Under the pieces are notes generated by a model. The model worked only from the letters and a program-made list of their open reading frames with translations, had not been told where the DNA came from and did no database searches. DNA of 64,000 nucleotides from Panicum virgatum (Eukaryota > Streptophyta > Magnoliopsida > Poales > Poaceae), in assembly GCF_016808335.1 (NCBI RefSeq), contig NC_053148.1, positions 47,260,930 to 47,324,929 on the forward strand. The letters are read 5' to 3'. The stretch's first letter is position 1. Each line of letters begins with the position of its first letter. The translations under genes were made by a program, and so were the position numbers. Positions 32,590-44,186 of the stretch are shown piece by piece.

Positions 32590-35500
32590 TCAACACTGCA
32601 GGTCTTCTTCATGGCTTCTTGCACTTCTTGGGGGTGTCTTCTTAATCTTGGTGGCCAGCTGCTTCTTCCTTGGAGTCATCTTCTTTGCTGGTGGAGGCTG
32701 AACCTCCAAAGGCTCTGGCACATGTACTGCATCTATCTGCAGGTCTGCTGGTGGAGTCTCAACCTCCAATGCAAGTTTCCTGAACAAAAAAAAGAGAACT
32801 CAGTTTAGTTTCTTGACTTAATTTGCAAGTAATCAGAAGAATAAGTGGTTACCTCTTAGTTGATGTACTTGTAGCTGGTGGTGCTTCACTTGCTTCTGGC
32901 TGAGCTGCTTCACTTGGTTCTGGCTGAGCTGCTTCACAAGCTTTTGGCTGAGCTGCTTGTCTTGCTGCTTCAGCTGCTTCTCTTGCTGCTGCTGCTCTAG
33001 TTCCGGGAGTCCTTGGGCTGGCTCCAACAAACTGCACTTCATCATCACTGACTGTTTTGGACTTCTTCTTGGCTGCTGACTTCTTCTTCCTCCCAGGCTT
33101 TGCAGCATTCTTTTTGGTTCTCTTTCTTTTTTTTTGGTGCCAGTTAGGCCACGCCTCCAGTTGTCTTGCCTATGTCCTTTTTCTCCACAGCCAATACATT
33201 TCACTTGTCTTTTAACTTTGCCTGTCCTCTCCAGACATGAGGGAATTCTATTTTTCCTCTGCCTTCCCACTCCTCTTTTCTTGCCCACTGGAGGAAATAG
33301 CTTGAAATCCTTTGGGTATTCTGGCCATTGACTCATGTCTGTGATATTTGGCCACCCAAGATCATATGCTTGTCTAAGCCTTTGCACAGAATAGGCCATA
33401 TCCACATACTTCTCATAATCAGGCTGTCTTTCAGTTGTGAGCACAGCCAAGGCATGAGGGCATGGTTTACCTATGACTTGCCATTCTCTACAGGTGCAGT
33501 TTTGTTCATTGAGGTAAACAACATGTCTTCTCACTTCCTCATCTTTGTATATCTCAGTCACCTCAGCTTGATCTGGCAGTCCCTTGGTGACTTTCAAGTG
33601 ACCTATCCCTTTGGAGGCAGCATTCAACTGATGTATGACTGCTGGAAGGATGACCCCATGCAGAGCTCTGGAAATCCTCCTCCTTTTCTCAAACATGATC
33701 ACACCTTTCTCTCTTATAGCATGAACCATACAGTGCAGTGGTAGATCTTTGAATTCTTTTATCCAGGAATTCTAGCACTCAGCTAAGTTGTTGTTTATGT
33801 AGTCACATTTTATGTCTGTAGAGAACTTTGACCTAGCCCACAAAAGATTGTGGTGCTGCTTCAGCCAATTCTCCAAATCAGGGCTAGCTGCAAACACCTT
33901 ATCCATAAAGTATTTGTACTTCCCTGGAGCATAATCCCTAGCTGCAGGCCACATGTTTGCAGCATATATGTCTCCTGTGTATTGCTTCTCCAAATTCTCC
34001 ATCAAATGCCTGAAACACTCTCTGTTCAGCCCAGGAAAATACCTACTTAACAGCACTTTCTAAACCCTTGCATGCATCTGTACATATGGTCAGCCTTGGC
34101 ATTATCCATATAGACTTTCTCAATTGCTCTATGAACCATATCCAATTATCCTTTGTCTCTGAGTCAAAAAAACCAAATGCTACAGGGAACATCCAGTTGT
34201 GCCCATCTAATGCTAGAGCTACAGGCATGTGACCATTCCATTGCCCATTAAGTGCAGTGGAATCTATACTAAGGTATGGCCTGCAACCACCTAAAAATCC
34301 TTCTATACTACCTCTAAAGGCACAAAAGAATCTGGAAAAATGTACTGTGTCACCAATTTGGACTATGCCAATCTCAACTACACTACTAAGTGATCTCATT
34401 TCAACCTCTGCCTTAAACTTGTAAAGCCAATCAAATGAATCATCCCACTTACCAAACAATTTGTCGGCTGCCCTCTGCCTACCATACCACACTGTCTGGT
34501 AATTGATATGTATGTTGTACTTATTCTCCAGTGCCTCCTTGACATCACTAGCTCCCATACCAGACTTCCTCTTAAGCAATGGAATGGCCCTCTCAGCAAC
34601 CCAAGCTTGATTTGACATTGTACCAATCACTCTGCTCCTAGAGGCACACTTGTGGGTAACTGAATTTATTTGAACCTGCAAGTGAAACAAGACATCAGAT
34701 ATTGCATTCAACTAAAGAGAAACATTCTGCAAATGCATAAGATAGAAAGCAAATATACCCTGACAGAACCATCATCTTGGGTCCTAGCTCTAATTTTCCA
34801 AGGACAACCAGTGGCTTTGCCGAAACCCCTGAACCTGGTCTTGTCAGATTTTTCTGTCCCAAGTTCAAACTCATGAACTATTGCATGCTGCCTAACTGCC
34901 ATTCTGAAATCAGTCATAGTAGGATAAACTGTCCCAACCATCATATTTGGGTTGTCCCTGTCCCAATCCAATACTGGCTTGTGGGCTCAGTGTCATCAAC
35001 ATTAATGCCTGCCTCATCCATATCATTCTGCACTTCAGGAGGGATGACTGGAATGGCCCTCTCAGCAGCTTCTTGTGCTCTCTCATTTGCTGCTTTGAAG
35101 CCCATAGCCTCAAACACTATGTCCTCATCAACTATAGCAGTAGCTTCACCATCTTGGTCTGCCTCAGGAATGACTTTCAATGTACTCCAATCCACTACAT
35201 ATTCTGCCTCCTGAAACTCCTCTTGGGATGTGAATGTGTCACCAGCACCTTCACCATATTGAGGCACATCTACTGCACTAGTGACACCTGAAGTACCTAC
35301 TGACCTATTACTACTGTTAATCTGCTGGTATTCTGGCTTTTCAACTACTTCCACCACAAGATTTGCCACTCTCTGAACCAACCTGGACTGAATCATCTTA
35401 TCAAAATGCTCATCTTTCCTAATCCTCCATTCAGCAGCACTGTCTGTATCCACAGACCACACAGCAATAGCTTGGCTGGGACCCCAGATTATCTTGCTGG

Positions 35501-35735
35501 CCATATCATTCATAAATTTCTCTAGATTGTACCCACTGTTCAAATCAACCCACCACTCATGCCACATCTCACCCATGTCTAACAGACCATATTCCAGATT
35601 TGCCTTAAACTTTTCACTCTTAACAACTAGTCTAAAAGCATTGCCAGGATCAATCCTGACACAATCATGAAAATAAAGAAAAGGTGTAGTTAGAAATGTC
35701 CCCAGGACATCGAGATCTACACCACACAGTAGCAA
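32590..35735 (-). pseudogene. MURA-type MULE transposase, disrupted (MULE-2)
   Basis: On the minus strand the reading gives an N-terminal region (35735-34990: FRLVVKSEKFKANLEYG, acidic linker). A frameshift near 34985 follows, then a DNA-binding part (VYPTMTDFRMAVRQHAI, GCPWKIRA) and, after an intron, the DDE core: YLSIDSTALNGQWNG (first Asp, ~34270), DGHNWMFPVAFGFF and LTICTDACKGLESAV (second Asp, ~34080). A stop at the VK* codon near 34043 and a 2-bp deletion near 34015 follow. Next is ECFRHLMENLEKQYTGD, and a second in-frame TAG near 33771. The SWIM finger CTCREWQVIGKPCPH (~33490-33450) and a knuckle-like CIGCGEKGHRQDNW follow, the last Cys being replaced. The C-terminal Ala/Gln-rich tail has another shift and a final exon at 32787-32590. 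It is clearly inactive in this copy. Confidence 0.85.
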
Positions 35736-35958
35736 AAACAGTTAGGGATGTTGAACCAACTTACCAAGGAGGACACTGACTAGGCTCCATCCTTGCTAGC
35801 TCCTAACAACATCTCCAACCTACCATTCAGTTAGAGCAAAATCAAAATCTACCCCAAATCCCGTCGAGATGTACACCTACTCCAAGTGGCAAATGGAGGA
35901 GGGAGACTGAGTCACCAGAACTTACCTTCCACAGCAATTCTCCCTCAGCAGATAGGCT
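35736..35958. other. 5' region of the MULE-2 transposase
   Basis: Non-coding sequence between the transposase start and the inner end of the right inverted repeat. It probably contains a 5'-UTR exon/intron. Confidence 0.4.
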
Positions 35959-36298
35959 CAGCGCCGGCCATCCGTCACCTCTTAGGCGGGGGGGGGGGGG
36001 GGGGGGGGCGAGCAACAGCTAGGGTTGCGGCGGGAGGAGGGTCAACGCAGGGGCGGCGTGAATGGAGAGGGATCTGGGAGGGGGTCGGGACTCGTGGCAA
36101 GGAGAAGGCTAAGGGAGGGGCAGCCTGGTCATTTCGCATGACCCCTCCACGCTGGCCAGCTTGCGTGTCCTGCCACGTCCGCATTTTTGGCAAAATGTTA
36201 GCGTCGTGGGAGAAGGAGTGGCAAAAACGTAGGAGCCAATATAAGGATGGTTTCTGAAGGAGTGACAATCGTAAGAATGGCAAATAGTTAAATACCCC
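35959..36298 (-). repeat. Right terminal inverted repeat of MULE-2
   Basis: The inverted counterpart of the split left repeat (30836-30864 plus 31320-31606). It includes an uninterrupted G run of about 20 bases at 35989-36008, matching a shorter C run at 31577-31586 in the left copy. This suggests slippage in the homopolymer. The outer end is AGTTAAATACCCC. Confidence 0.8.
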
Positions 36299-36307
36299 CG
36301 GGTTCAT

Positions 36308-36961
36308 TGGCCTGGCTGCGCGGCCTGCGCCACCCGGAACAGGTTTGTTACCAGCTTTCCGGTTGTTCACAGTTCAGGTCTTCAGGACGACTTCAACTTT
36401 CACAGGGAATGGTCCCTTAAAATTTAAAAATTAGGCTCTACTTTTGAAATCCTTCCAAAATAGACTGATCTTAGGCAGATTTTTATTTCTAAATATATAC
36501 TTTGCAAACAATTTATCGGTTTTCGTTTATTTTGCAAACAATTGATCGCTTTGTTTTATTTTGCAAACATGTAATAAAACAACACATACCAGGTGTCGGT
36601 ATGGTACCGGTGCTAGCAACTTCTCCTGTAGCATGGTATGATTACAATCTAAGCAAGCACAAAGACAGTTCACACTGGGTCACTGCAAATCCGAGAGTGA
36701 TAGTTGAGTACTTGAGCCTCCGACTGATTCACAAGAGGAGCGGTGCACTCAAGGCAACTCAAATATCCTATGTAATATACTAATATGTATTATGAAATAT
36801 TGAAGTCTGCTCCTGAAGATTCATGATACTGTACTATTAACATTCCACAACACAAACAACGGGCAAACCAAAAAAGCCCAGAACTATATTACACTTGACG
36901 GTTAGGATAATCACGGTACTCAGTTAGCTACAGCTAGGATCAAAACGAGAGCGACTACCAG
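36308..36961. other. Spacer between PMT 3' end and MULE-2
   Basis: No supported gene. Its left part is presumably the former upstream region of the O-fucosyltransferase gene (before MULE-2 inserted) and its right part the PMT 3' UTR. It contains two CGGTTTTCGTTTATTTTGCAAAC-like short repeats near 36515-36570. Confidence 0.45.
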
Positions 36962-39900
36962 CTACAAATCTTGCAACGTCTGATTCCACAGCTTTTTCCT
37001 GACGATCAAGACTCTTTCATCATCTGACGAGAGTGCATCTTTCTTAGGTTTCACCTCAAATGTCCAGTCATCCCACCTTAGCGCTGATAAAAGCTTCTTG
37101 ATGTAGTTTAAGACAGCAGCTTTGTCTCTGATGATGGCATACCCATGAGGCCTAAGGATGCGGTCCATCTCAATCAGCAGATCCTCCAGGCTACACCCCT
37201 GCTTCTCAATCTCAGAGAGAAGGAGCCAGGCGTGAAGGAGGTCATAGGTGCGCGGGTATGTCGAGAATGATTCACACCTTCAGTTAAAAAGAGCCATGAA
37301 TAAAGAAATTCAGAAGCAGATGTATGAAGCATCTGAATATGGATATACACAGAGTAATGCACAAAACACTTGTCATTGATAAGTTAAAACTATACAAGTG
37401 CTTACAAATGGAGAGAAACAATGGAATTGAGTACCTGATCAGATGTGGAGATAGGCTCAGGTTTTTCAGTTTTGTGTAATAATAGTAGCAATTTAGAAAA
37501 AATTCTTATGGAAAAAATTCCTGCCCAGCTTTCCCAATCACAATGAGTCGACTTATTACCATCTACACCATTTTCCAAAATATGACAACAGGACTATCTG
37601 AATTTCTGAAACCGTGTCTATAACTGCCAGTCATCTATCCCATACAAGCGGAGTGGGGCCAGTCTGCCACCATCTAGTAGTTGCACAGCTGAGTTCCACA
37701 GAATTACATGTAATTACATCTTAGAAACCAATGACATCTTCTATGCATGACAACAAACTTATATGGACAATTGCTAAAAAGCAAATTGAACATTTGTCCT
37801 TTCTAGTTAATTAAAGGTAGAGGACAAACTAAAAAAAAGGTTCTAACAATTCCAAGCATGCAAATTTGACCTTGAAACAATTAAATAAATGGATCAGGAG
37901 TAGAAAAAAGCTCTTACCAATTGTGGATAGTCCCCATTAAACCGCGATCATATATAACCTTCAGTTTTCCAGATTCGGTGAAAGGAACTACATTCATTAC
38001 CCAGACATCCTTATTCCTCAGAGATGCTGCAAATCCACCAAGGTTGGCGCTCATATCCATAACATTTCTAAAGGAATTCTTTTGTATCTCAGATTTCATG
38101 TGCTTCCAGTACTGAGTTACTCTAGAATGCCAAATCTCCTGCAAGCAATATTTCAATGTCAAAAAGATTTGCTGTCAGAAAGATGGGCATGTTTATATTG
38201 CAAAATCATGCGGTTACCCACATTGTCTTCAGAAAAATTGTTTGAACTGATCCCAAGCTCTTCAAGGCGAGGTGGTGGTGCTGTGAGCCTTAGTGGCCAG
38301 GGAAGCAATTCACTCCCTTTAACCTTGTTAGCTCCTGGTTAGGCAAAAGAACATGCCAGATCAGAATGTCAATGTGCTAAACCACTAGGGAGGCAACACA
38401 AGATTGATACCTGAGTTATTTAGTATAGGAGTATAGAACAATTACTGAATTTACAGTTTTCTAAGGAAAATATGCAAGGCGAATACAACTTGCATATCTG
38501 AACTCATCTCAATATAGTGCTATAACTCTTAGACTACATATGTTGGTTTAGCATGGAAGACGTACAATTATTCTAGCAAATGACACAACAAGTCATTCAG
38601 TTAACAGTAAAATATTTGAAAAAAAATCAAGGTAGATCATTTAACGCATAATTTACTAATGCTCACCAGGTAAGTATGTGTTCTGACTTTCCTAATAATA
38701 AATTCTGTGATATTTTCTTAAAAAGAGTAAAAATAAAACCAATGATATCTGTATAGAAATAGTAAAAGAGTTAGAAGCACCGCTGGCAACTTAAAGAGGG
38801 AGTAATCTTTGAGATCTGCAATGACACAACAAAGGGGGACTGTCAGAGCCTATTGGTGCATGAATGGGTAGCCCAGCGTTTCTGGCACCATGTATTTTCT
38901 TCGCATAAATAAAATCTACATAAAATTCAAACTCCACAGGAGGCAGCACTAAAGGTTAAGGCACTCGGTTACTTGTCCCAGACTGTTAGTCTGATGGTCT
39001 GGAAGGAGGAATGGTTGTGGTCGACTAACCTAGCATCAGCGCTAATGTAACCTCTTTGGTCTCTCTTTGTACATTAGACTCTCTTCTCTTTAATTAAATG
39101 ACACAAGGGGAAAAATCAAGGCATTTGGTGATCTCAAGGAAAATCAAGGAACTGTGCTTACTCTTAGAGTATGGAGTTAGGCATGCTTTCATGGGTACAT
39201 TCCAAGCCGCATCTGGATCATCATCGCGTTCACACATGGGAGGAAGTGTTCCAGGCTCTCTCCTCATATAGCATCCGTTGGTCAATGGCTTGGCCCATAT
39301 CACCGTCTGATTCTTCTTAGATGCGACCCGCCAACACATCCTTCGAGCAAGACCGCTCATCTGTGTCCATATCTTCCTGTTGTGGGGATCCAGAGCATAG
39401 GCCTCCGGTGACGAATACACAAAATATCCCCCAGGCCTTAACACCCTATCAACTTCCAGCAGCAAGATTCCATTCCTCTGCAGCCAGTCGATCCGACAAC
39501 GAGAGCAATGTGCCATCTCGAACGAGCGGCTTGGGTATGGCAGCCTCCTTGTTCCCAGCACGCCAAGGGTTGCTGGGATTCCTCTCTCAAGGGCAAACTG
39601 AATTTGGTTTTCATGCACATCATTGGGAGCAAGAGACATTGCAAGCACATCGTGCGAAAGAAGGTAAGCCCCGAAGCTGGCAACACCACAGCCGACATCA
39701 AGCACATTCCTAACATTCCCTCGATTGTTGAGCTTGCCATTTGGGAAATTCAGCATCTACCACCATACGAAAACAAGAAAAAAAAAGTAGAAATATGATC
39801 CATTAGCCTAAGATAGCCACAATGTGCAGTAGATTAGCTGCAGGAAAATCTCAAACCTGCGCAAGGTGCACAATATACTTATCAGCGCCAGTGTGGAAGT

Positions 39901-40637
39901 GAGTGCCCCCACCAGGAAAGTTGATCTTATCACCATTGACGATCATCCACCGCTGGTCTGACTTCTCAGCAGCAAGGTGGGGGTGGGGTATGTTGGCCTT
40001 CCACACCTCGTCCCTGCTCCTCGGCCACCTGATGGGCACCTAATTAAGAATCGCGCACATGACATCAGCATGGGCACAACAGACATGGCGCATTGGTGGT
40101 GCAATACACGATGGTCTCTCTCACCTGATAGCCGTCGGGCGGTGGGACGAGGCAGTTGAGGCGGCGCGGCGCGGGCGGGCAGTGGCGCTCGTAGTGCTCC
40201 ATGAGGGAGAGGTTGAGCCGGAGCCGGAGCCGGTAGTGGAGAGCCCGGTCCAGGCACGGGATCAGCTCCGAGTGCCTCGCGTCGCACACCTGCACGAAAC
40301 CAGAGGCCGGCCATCACGACTCCATTTACGATCGAAGCGGAGAGCAGCACGCGGGATGGGGTGTGAGCCGAGCGGCCGCGCCGCGCACCGGGATGGAGGA
40401 GAGGGCGAGGCCGGCCGGGACCGGGAGCGCTCCCGCCGCCCGGGCCCGGAACCCGAGGCGGCGGACGGGGAGCCGAGAGTGGGCGCTGCGGATGGAGGGG
40501 GCGAAGGCGGCGCCGTAGAAGAGGCAGAGGAGCGCGAGCGCCACGACGGCCGCCGCGAGGAGGGACGCGTACGCGCGCCGGCCCAGCGCGCCGCCGCCCC
40601 CGTGCCCGCCTCCCCGGCCATGCGGCGGCGGCGTCAT
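36962..40637 (-). CDS. Probable methyltransferase of the plant PMT (DUF248) family, PMT8/PMT9-like, 7 exons
   Basis: Exons on the minus strand are 40637-40389, 40289-40125, 40039-39857, 39756-39162, 38334-38222, 38138-37918 and 37277-36962. They sum to 1842 nt in one frame, a 613-aa protein, typical for the family. A short Gly/His-rich tail precedes one membrane anchor (residues ~23-45), as in type II Golgi proteins. The luminal part has HYERHCPP, CLVPPPDGYQ, RWPRSRDEVWKANIPH, GDKINFPGGGTHFHTGAD, the SAM-binding NVLDVGCGVASFGAYL (~216-231), MSLAPNDVHENQIQFALERG, FEMAHCSRC, EVDRVLRPGGYF, NVMDMSANLGGFA (~459) and MDRILRPHGYAIIRD. Family members are thought to methylate pectin; the substrate here is inferred. 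The gene is intact. A foldback element begins 52 bp upstream of the ATG. Confidence 0.93.
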
Positions 40638-40688
40638 CGCCCTCCCGCTCCACGCCCCCGCGGCGTCTCTCTCTTTACTGGCCGGGCG

Positions 40689-41675
40689 CAGGCCCGTATC
40701 TAAGCACGTGCGGGCCGTGCGACCGCACAGGCCCCCGAATTTGAAGAGCCCAAAATATTAGATATACATTAGATATAGTCATGTAAATACTTTAATTTAG
40801 TTAATTATTAATCCTATTTGTAGCAAAATATGGCTCAAATTGCTCCTAAAAGATAAATCATTGTAGACGTATCACTTATCAATTCCTTTTATATGGGTGC
40901 TACTCGGGGTCAGGTGTGTGATCTCGAGTGGACCTATCACAGCACCACAACCTCTCCAGAATTCCATATTTTGAACCTAAAATCGGCCTAATAAACCAGG
41001 CCCCTCATTGCTTTGTTGCTAAAACAAACTTTTTTTGGAAAAAAATTTTGTTGCTCAAACAATAACAATTGTTCCAGCAATAAAAGAAATTATTCCGGAA
41101 CAAAAAAATAGTTATTAGACCTTTTGTGATGATTTAACTGCCAATCACACGTGTGACTTCTAACATTTGTGCTTTGACACAGCACATCGCGCTTATCGCG
41201 CTTGCCGGCTGCTATCGCTTGGTATTCGCGATCCTACACTAGGCCACTAGGGCCCAGCCCATTATTTCGCACAGGGCCCTCGAATTTGAACAATTGTTAT
41301 TGTTTGAGCAACAAAAAAATTTTCCAAAAAAAATTTGTTTTAGCAACAAAGCAATGAGGGGCCTGGTTTATTAGGCCGATTTTAGGTTCAAAATATGGAA
41401 TCCTGGAGAGGTTGTGGTGCTGTGATATGTCCACTCGAGATCACACACCTGACCCCGAGTAGCACCCATATAAAAGGAAGTGATAAGTGATACGTCTACA
41501 ATGATTTATCTTTTAGGAGCAATTTGGGCCATATTTTGCTACAAATAGGATTAATAATTAACTAAATTAAAGTATTTACATGACTATATCTAATTATATC
41601 TAATATTTTGGGGGCCCTTCAAATTCGGGGGCCCTGTGCGGTCGCACGGCCCGCACGTGCTTAGATACGGACCTG
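40689..41675. mobile_element. Foldback element: ~385-bp near-perfect inverted repeat with 215-bp loop
   Basis: The left arm 40689-41073 (starting CAGGCCCGTATCTAAGCACG) is matched in inverted orientation by 41289-41675 (ending GCTTAGATACGGACCTG) with few substitutions. The spacer 41074-41288 includes a further direct-orientation copy of the terminal motif, CGCACAGGGCCCTCGAATTTG (41267), suggesting it arose from a smaller hAT-type element by rearrangement. It has no coding capacity. It lies between the PMT gene start and the next repeat, and transcription across it would give a long hairpin RNA. Confidence 0.85.
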
Positions 41676-41828
41676 GGTAGTATGCATCCGTACCCGTACC
41701 CACCATATCCGATGGGTAATGAATTTTGCCCATTAACATACCCACGAGTAGAAAACTTATTCCATACCCGTCTTCTTATCGAATAAAACCTCTTGGGTAA
41801 TCAAATTTCGGGTACCCATTGCCATCCC
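41676..41828. mobile_element. Truncated hAT-type MITE end (CGGGTACCC-rich)
   Basis: Sequence rich in TACCCGTACCCACC and ending CGGGTACCCATTGCCATCCCT. The inverted end, AGGGATGGCAATGGGTACCCG, is a common hAT-MITE terminus in grasses. The opposite end is missing, apparently replaced by the foldback element. Confidence 0.45.
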
Positions 41829-42010
41829 TCCCATCCCAGGTCAGAGCAACGACTCGCCGCCTGTTAGAGGAAACGCTGCCGGGAGGCGCCGGAGACCAGG
41901 ATCCGTTGCGCGCCGGAGGATTTCGTTTGCCACCTCAGGTTCGCACCATCCTCTTCCCCAAAATCTCCTTCGGTGCTACTCCCCACGGTGTCGTTTATGA
42001 ATAGAGGAAC
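41829..42010 (+). other. GC-rich island of unknown origin
   Basis: A locally GC-rich stretch with an open frame of about 60 aa and a possible donor (CCTCAG then GTTCGC at 41938). It could be a former 5' exon or a captured fragment. I recognise no protein. Confidence 0.25.
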
Positions 42011-42011
42011 A

Positions 42012-42352
42012 CTGGTCTTGTTTGGCATTCTACAAAGATAGCGCCCATGTTTTCCGAAAAAAAATCTCGCATGCATGAAGTACTAAATGAAGTCTATTTA
42101 TAAAATCTTTTTAGGGATGAGTGTAATTTTTCGCGACGAATCTAATGACAGTAATTAATCGATGATTAGCTACAGTGACCACCCTCTAATCGTGCGGTCA
42201 AAAGTCTTATTAGATTCTTCAGGGTCACTAGCGCGATGGTCTGGAGTTAGTTTTGTAAACTGGCTTTGTTTGACACCATAATTAGCAGTCAAAATATCAC
42301 TATTTATTAGCACGCTAAAATCCTAGCGCGAAGCAAATGAGGCCAACTAGCA
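42012..42352. mobile_element. MITE-like element
   Basis: CTTGTTTGGCATTCT on the left. The central phrases GCGACGAATCTAATGA, TTAATCGATGATTAGCTACAGTG and the right end GCGAAGCAAATGAGGCC are characteristic of an abundant grass MITE group. It is non-coding. I could not define exact ends or a duplication. Confidence 0.5.
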
Positions 42353-43360
42353 AGCAAGGGATACTTAGTAATACTTGTGTGTTCATGGTTTTGTGAAATC
42401 TATAATAAAATAAATATAGGTCCAAATGATTTCAAACTTATTTTGTTGGATCTGTCCTGTGATGCTTCACATTTATAAAATATGAATACCTATGCTATTG
42501 TCCTGTGTTTTTATCTATAGATTTATTTGTGATTGGATATTTAAATGCATATTAAATTATTTATTGATCCAACATAATGTGAAACAAAGTTTGTTAGACT
42601 CCTTTTTATATTTACATTTTAAAATTGTAACCTTTACTCTCGAGAATTGTTTATTTTCTACTTTTTTAAATGTTTTTCTTACTTACTACTTGAAAAATGA
42701 GAAATGTCTAGTAAATTACAGAAAATAATAAAATTATAAAAATCACGTTTTCATCTTTTTTTTCTTTGTGTAGAATATGAGAAAAATAAGTTTGCTATGT
42801 TTTCTATTAATTTATATGCCTTTTATGATTTAATGTGTTGTAGGTGGCTTAAAATTTGCTTAAAAAAGCCATGCGAATTAATATTTATATATATATTATG
42901 ATTTAATATGTTATATATATAAGATTCATACGAATTATTTGAATGTATTGTGCATTCTCTCATCTATGCAACAAAATGGTTACAAAGGTCAATTATACTC
43001 TATATCACCATGAGTTTGTGTGTCAAAGGAATAATTAATCACCCTATAGACAGTTCATTGTACAAACTGTCTGTTGAGCTATCTGTTTGTGATAAAAAAA
43101 CAGCAGTTGTTTGCACTGTTGTATTTGCTCTAATGGAACAGCTTTTTTCTTTAATAACCAGGAGTCCACTCCCAAAAACGGTTCATTCTCTCACCTCTAT
43201 GATTCGTTACTTGCAGTGGTTGCATTGATTCGTGAGGCTGCCATGTAGGATTATGGGTTAGCCACTAGAAAAGTCCTTAATATGTAATGATGTAAGAGCC
43301 ATTTTTTAAAGTGATTTGTCTTAACCTTTCAAGCACTATCTTGAGGAGGTGTCTCTTGTG
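42353..43360. other. AT-rich intergenic region
   Basis: Long A/T-rich stretch with TATATATATA at about 42885. No convincing coding signal on either strand and no repeat boundary that I can define. Confidence 0.5.
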
Positions 43361-43880
43361 AGAGTCTCAGGATGCTTTTGATTGGTCTTTTGACTTTGAC
43401 TTTTGCCTCCCAAAAGCCGGATGTGCTTTTGCCCAAAAGCAGCTTTCATTGCCGTACAAATCAAAAGCACGTCTCACCCCTGTTTTTATTGGCTTTTGAG
43501 TCAAAAAATTACTCACATGCCACTGATTATGAGATACCGGTCATATTTCTATTTTTTGTCGCACCTCTCCACTGCGAGCTCGCCCAACGCCGCCGCGACC
43601 TTGCCCCACCACCGCCTCCAGCTCGCCCCGCCGCAGCCGCGACCTCGCGCCACCGCCGCCGCCCGCTCGCCTTACCGCCGCAAGCACCCGGCCTCTCCGC
43701 CACATTGCGTCCTCGAAGGAAGATAGGGGGAGTCGCTGGCGAGAGAGCGAGCTCCACCGCCGCCTGCGCACAGGTGGAGTAGAGGGGAGGCGCCGGCACG
43801 CGGGAGGGGGCTTCATTGGTGAGAGAGAGATAGGTGAGAGAGAGGAAGAAGATTGTTGAGAGGAAGAAGAAGATGTGTGT
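43361..43880. mobile_element. Left part of a TE interrupted by the copia-like LTR (AAAAGC-rich end)
   Basis: Repeated CAAAAGC/GCTTTTG phrases (TGCTTTTGATTGGTC, CCCAAAAGCAGCTTTCA) are followed by a CpG-rich stretch and GAGAGAGGAAGAAG. After the interruption, 49641-49830 resumes with GTGAGAGAGGAAGAAAG and ends with inverted phrases (GCTTTACCCAAAGCC, TTTCCCAAAAGACGC, CCAACCAAACACACC). I infer one MITE-like element split by insertion. Its exact ends are not resolved. Confidence 0.4.
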
Positions 43881-44186
43881 GGGATTAAGAACACCGACTA
43901 GAGGGGTGTGAATAGGCGGTTTAAAATCTAAAACCACAACTACTAGAGAAATTTAATTAGTAAAACAAGAGAGCCCTATGTCTTACTACTACTACCTCTA
44001 GTTTGGGTTTGCAACCTAGAGTGACAAGATCAAATACAATCTCTAGGAAAGTAAATAGCTCAAAGTAAATGAACTAAACAAAATAAGCAAGAGATGGAAC
44101 CGGGATTGACACAAGATTTTATCATGTGGTGTCGATGACTTGCCGGTCACCCCTAATCCACGTTGAGGTGGATTCCAAGAGTCAAC

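Larger units (their letters stand above)
30836..36298. mobile_element. MULE-2: Mutator-like element with 9-bp target duplication
   Basis: Left flank CGCGTTCAT (30827-30835) and right flank CGGGTTCAT (36299-36307) match at 8 of 9 bases, the MULE duplication size. The ends read GCGGTATTTAAGTATTTG on the left and, inverted, GGGGTATTTAACTATTTG on the right. The left repeat is split by a nested insertion (about 30865-31319) and resumes at CGCTCCTTCA. Both repeats continue through GACGTGGCAGGACAC and GGGGTCATGCGAAATGACC to GGTGACGGATGGCCG. Inside are an intact GRF zinc-finger gene (+) and a broken MURA-type transposase (-), pointing toward each other. The element sits 162 bp upstream of the O-fucosyltransferase ATG and separates it from its former upstream sequence (36308 on). 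Confidence 0.85.

Noticed and set aside
41819..42004. Small gene start next to the foldback element
   Set aside because: A possible donor exists but there is no continuing exon or recognisable protein. Listed only as a GC-rich island.
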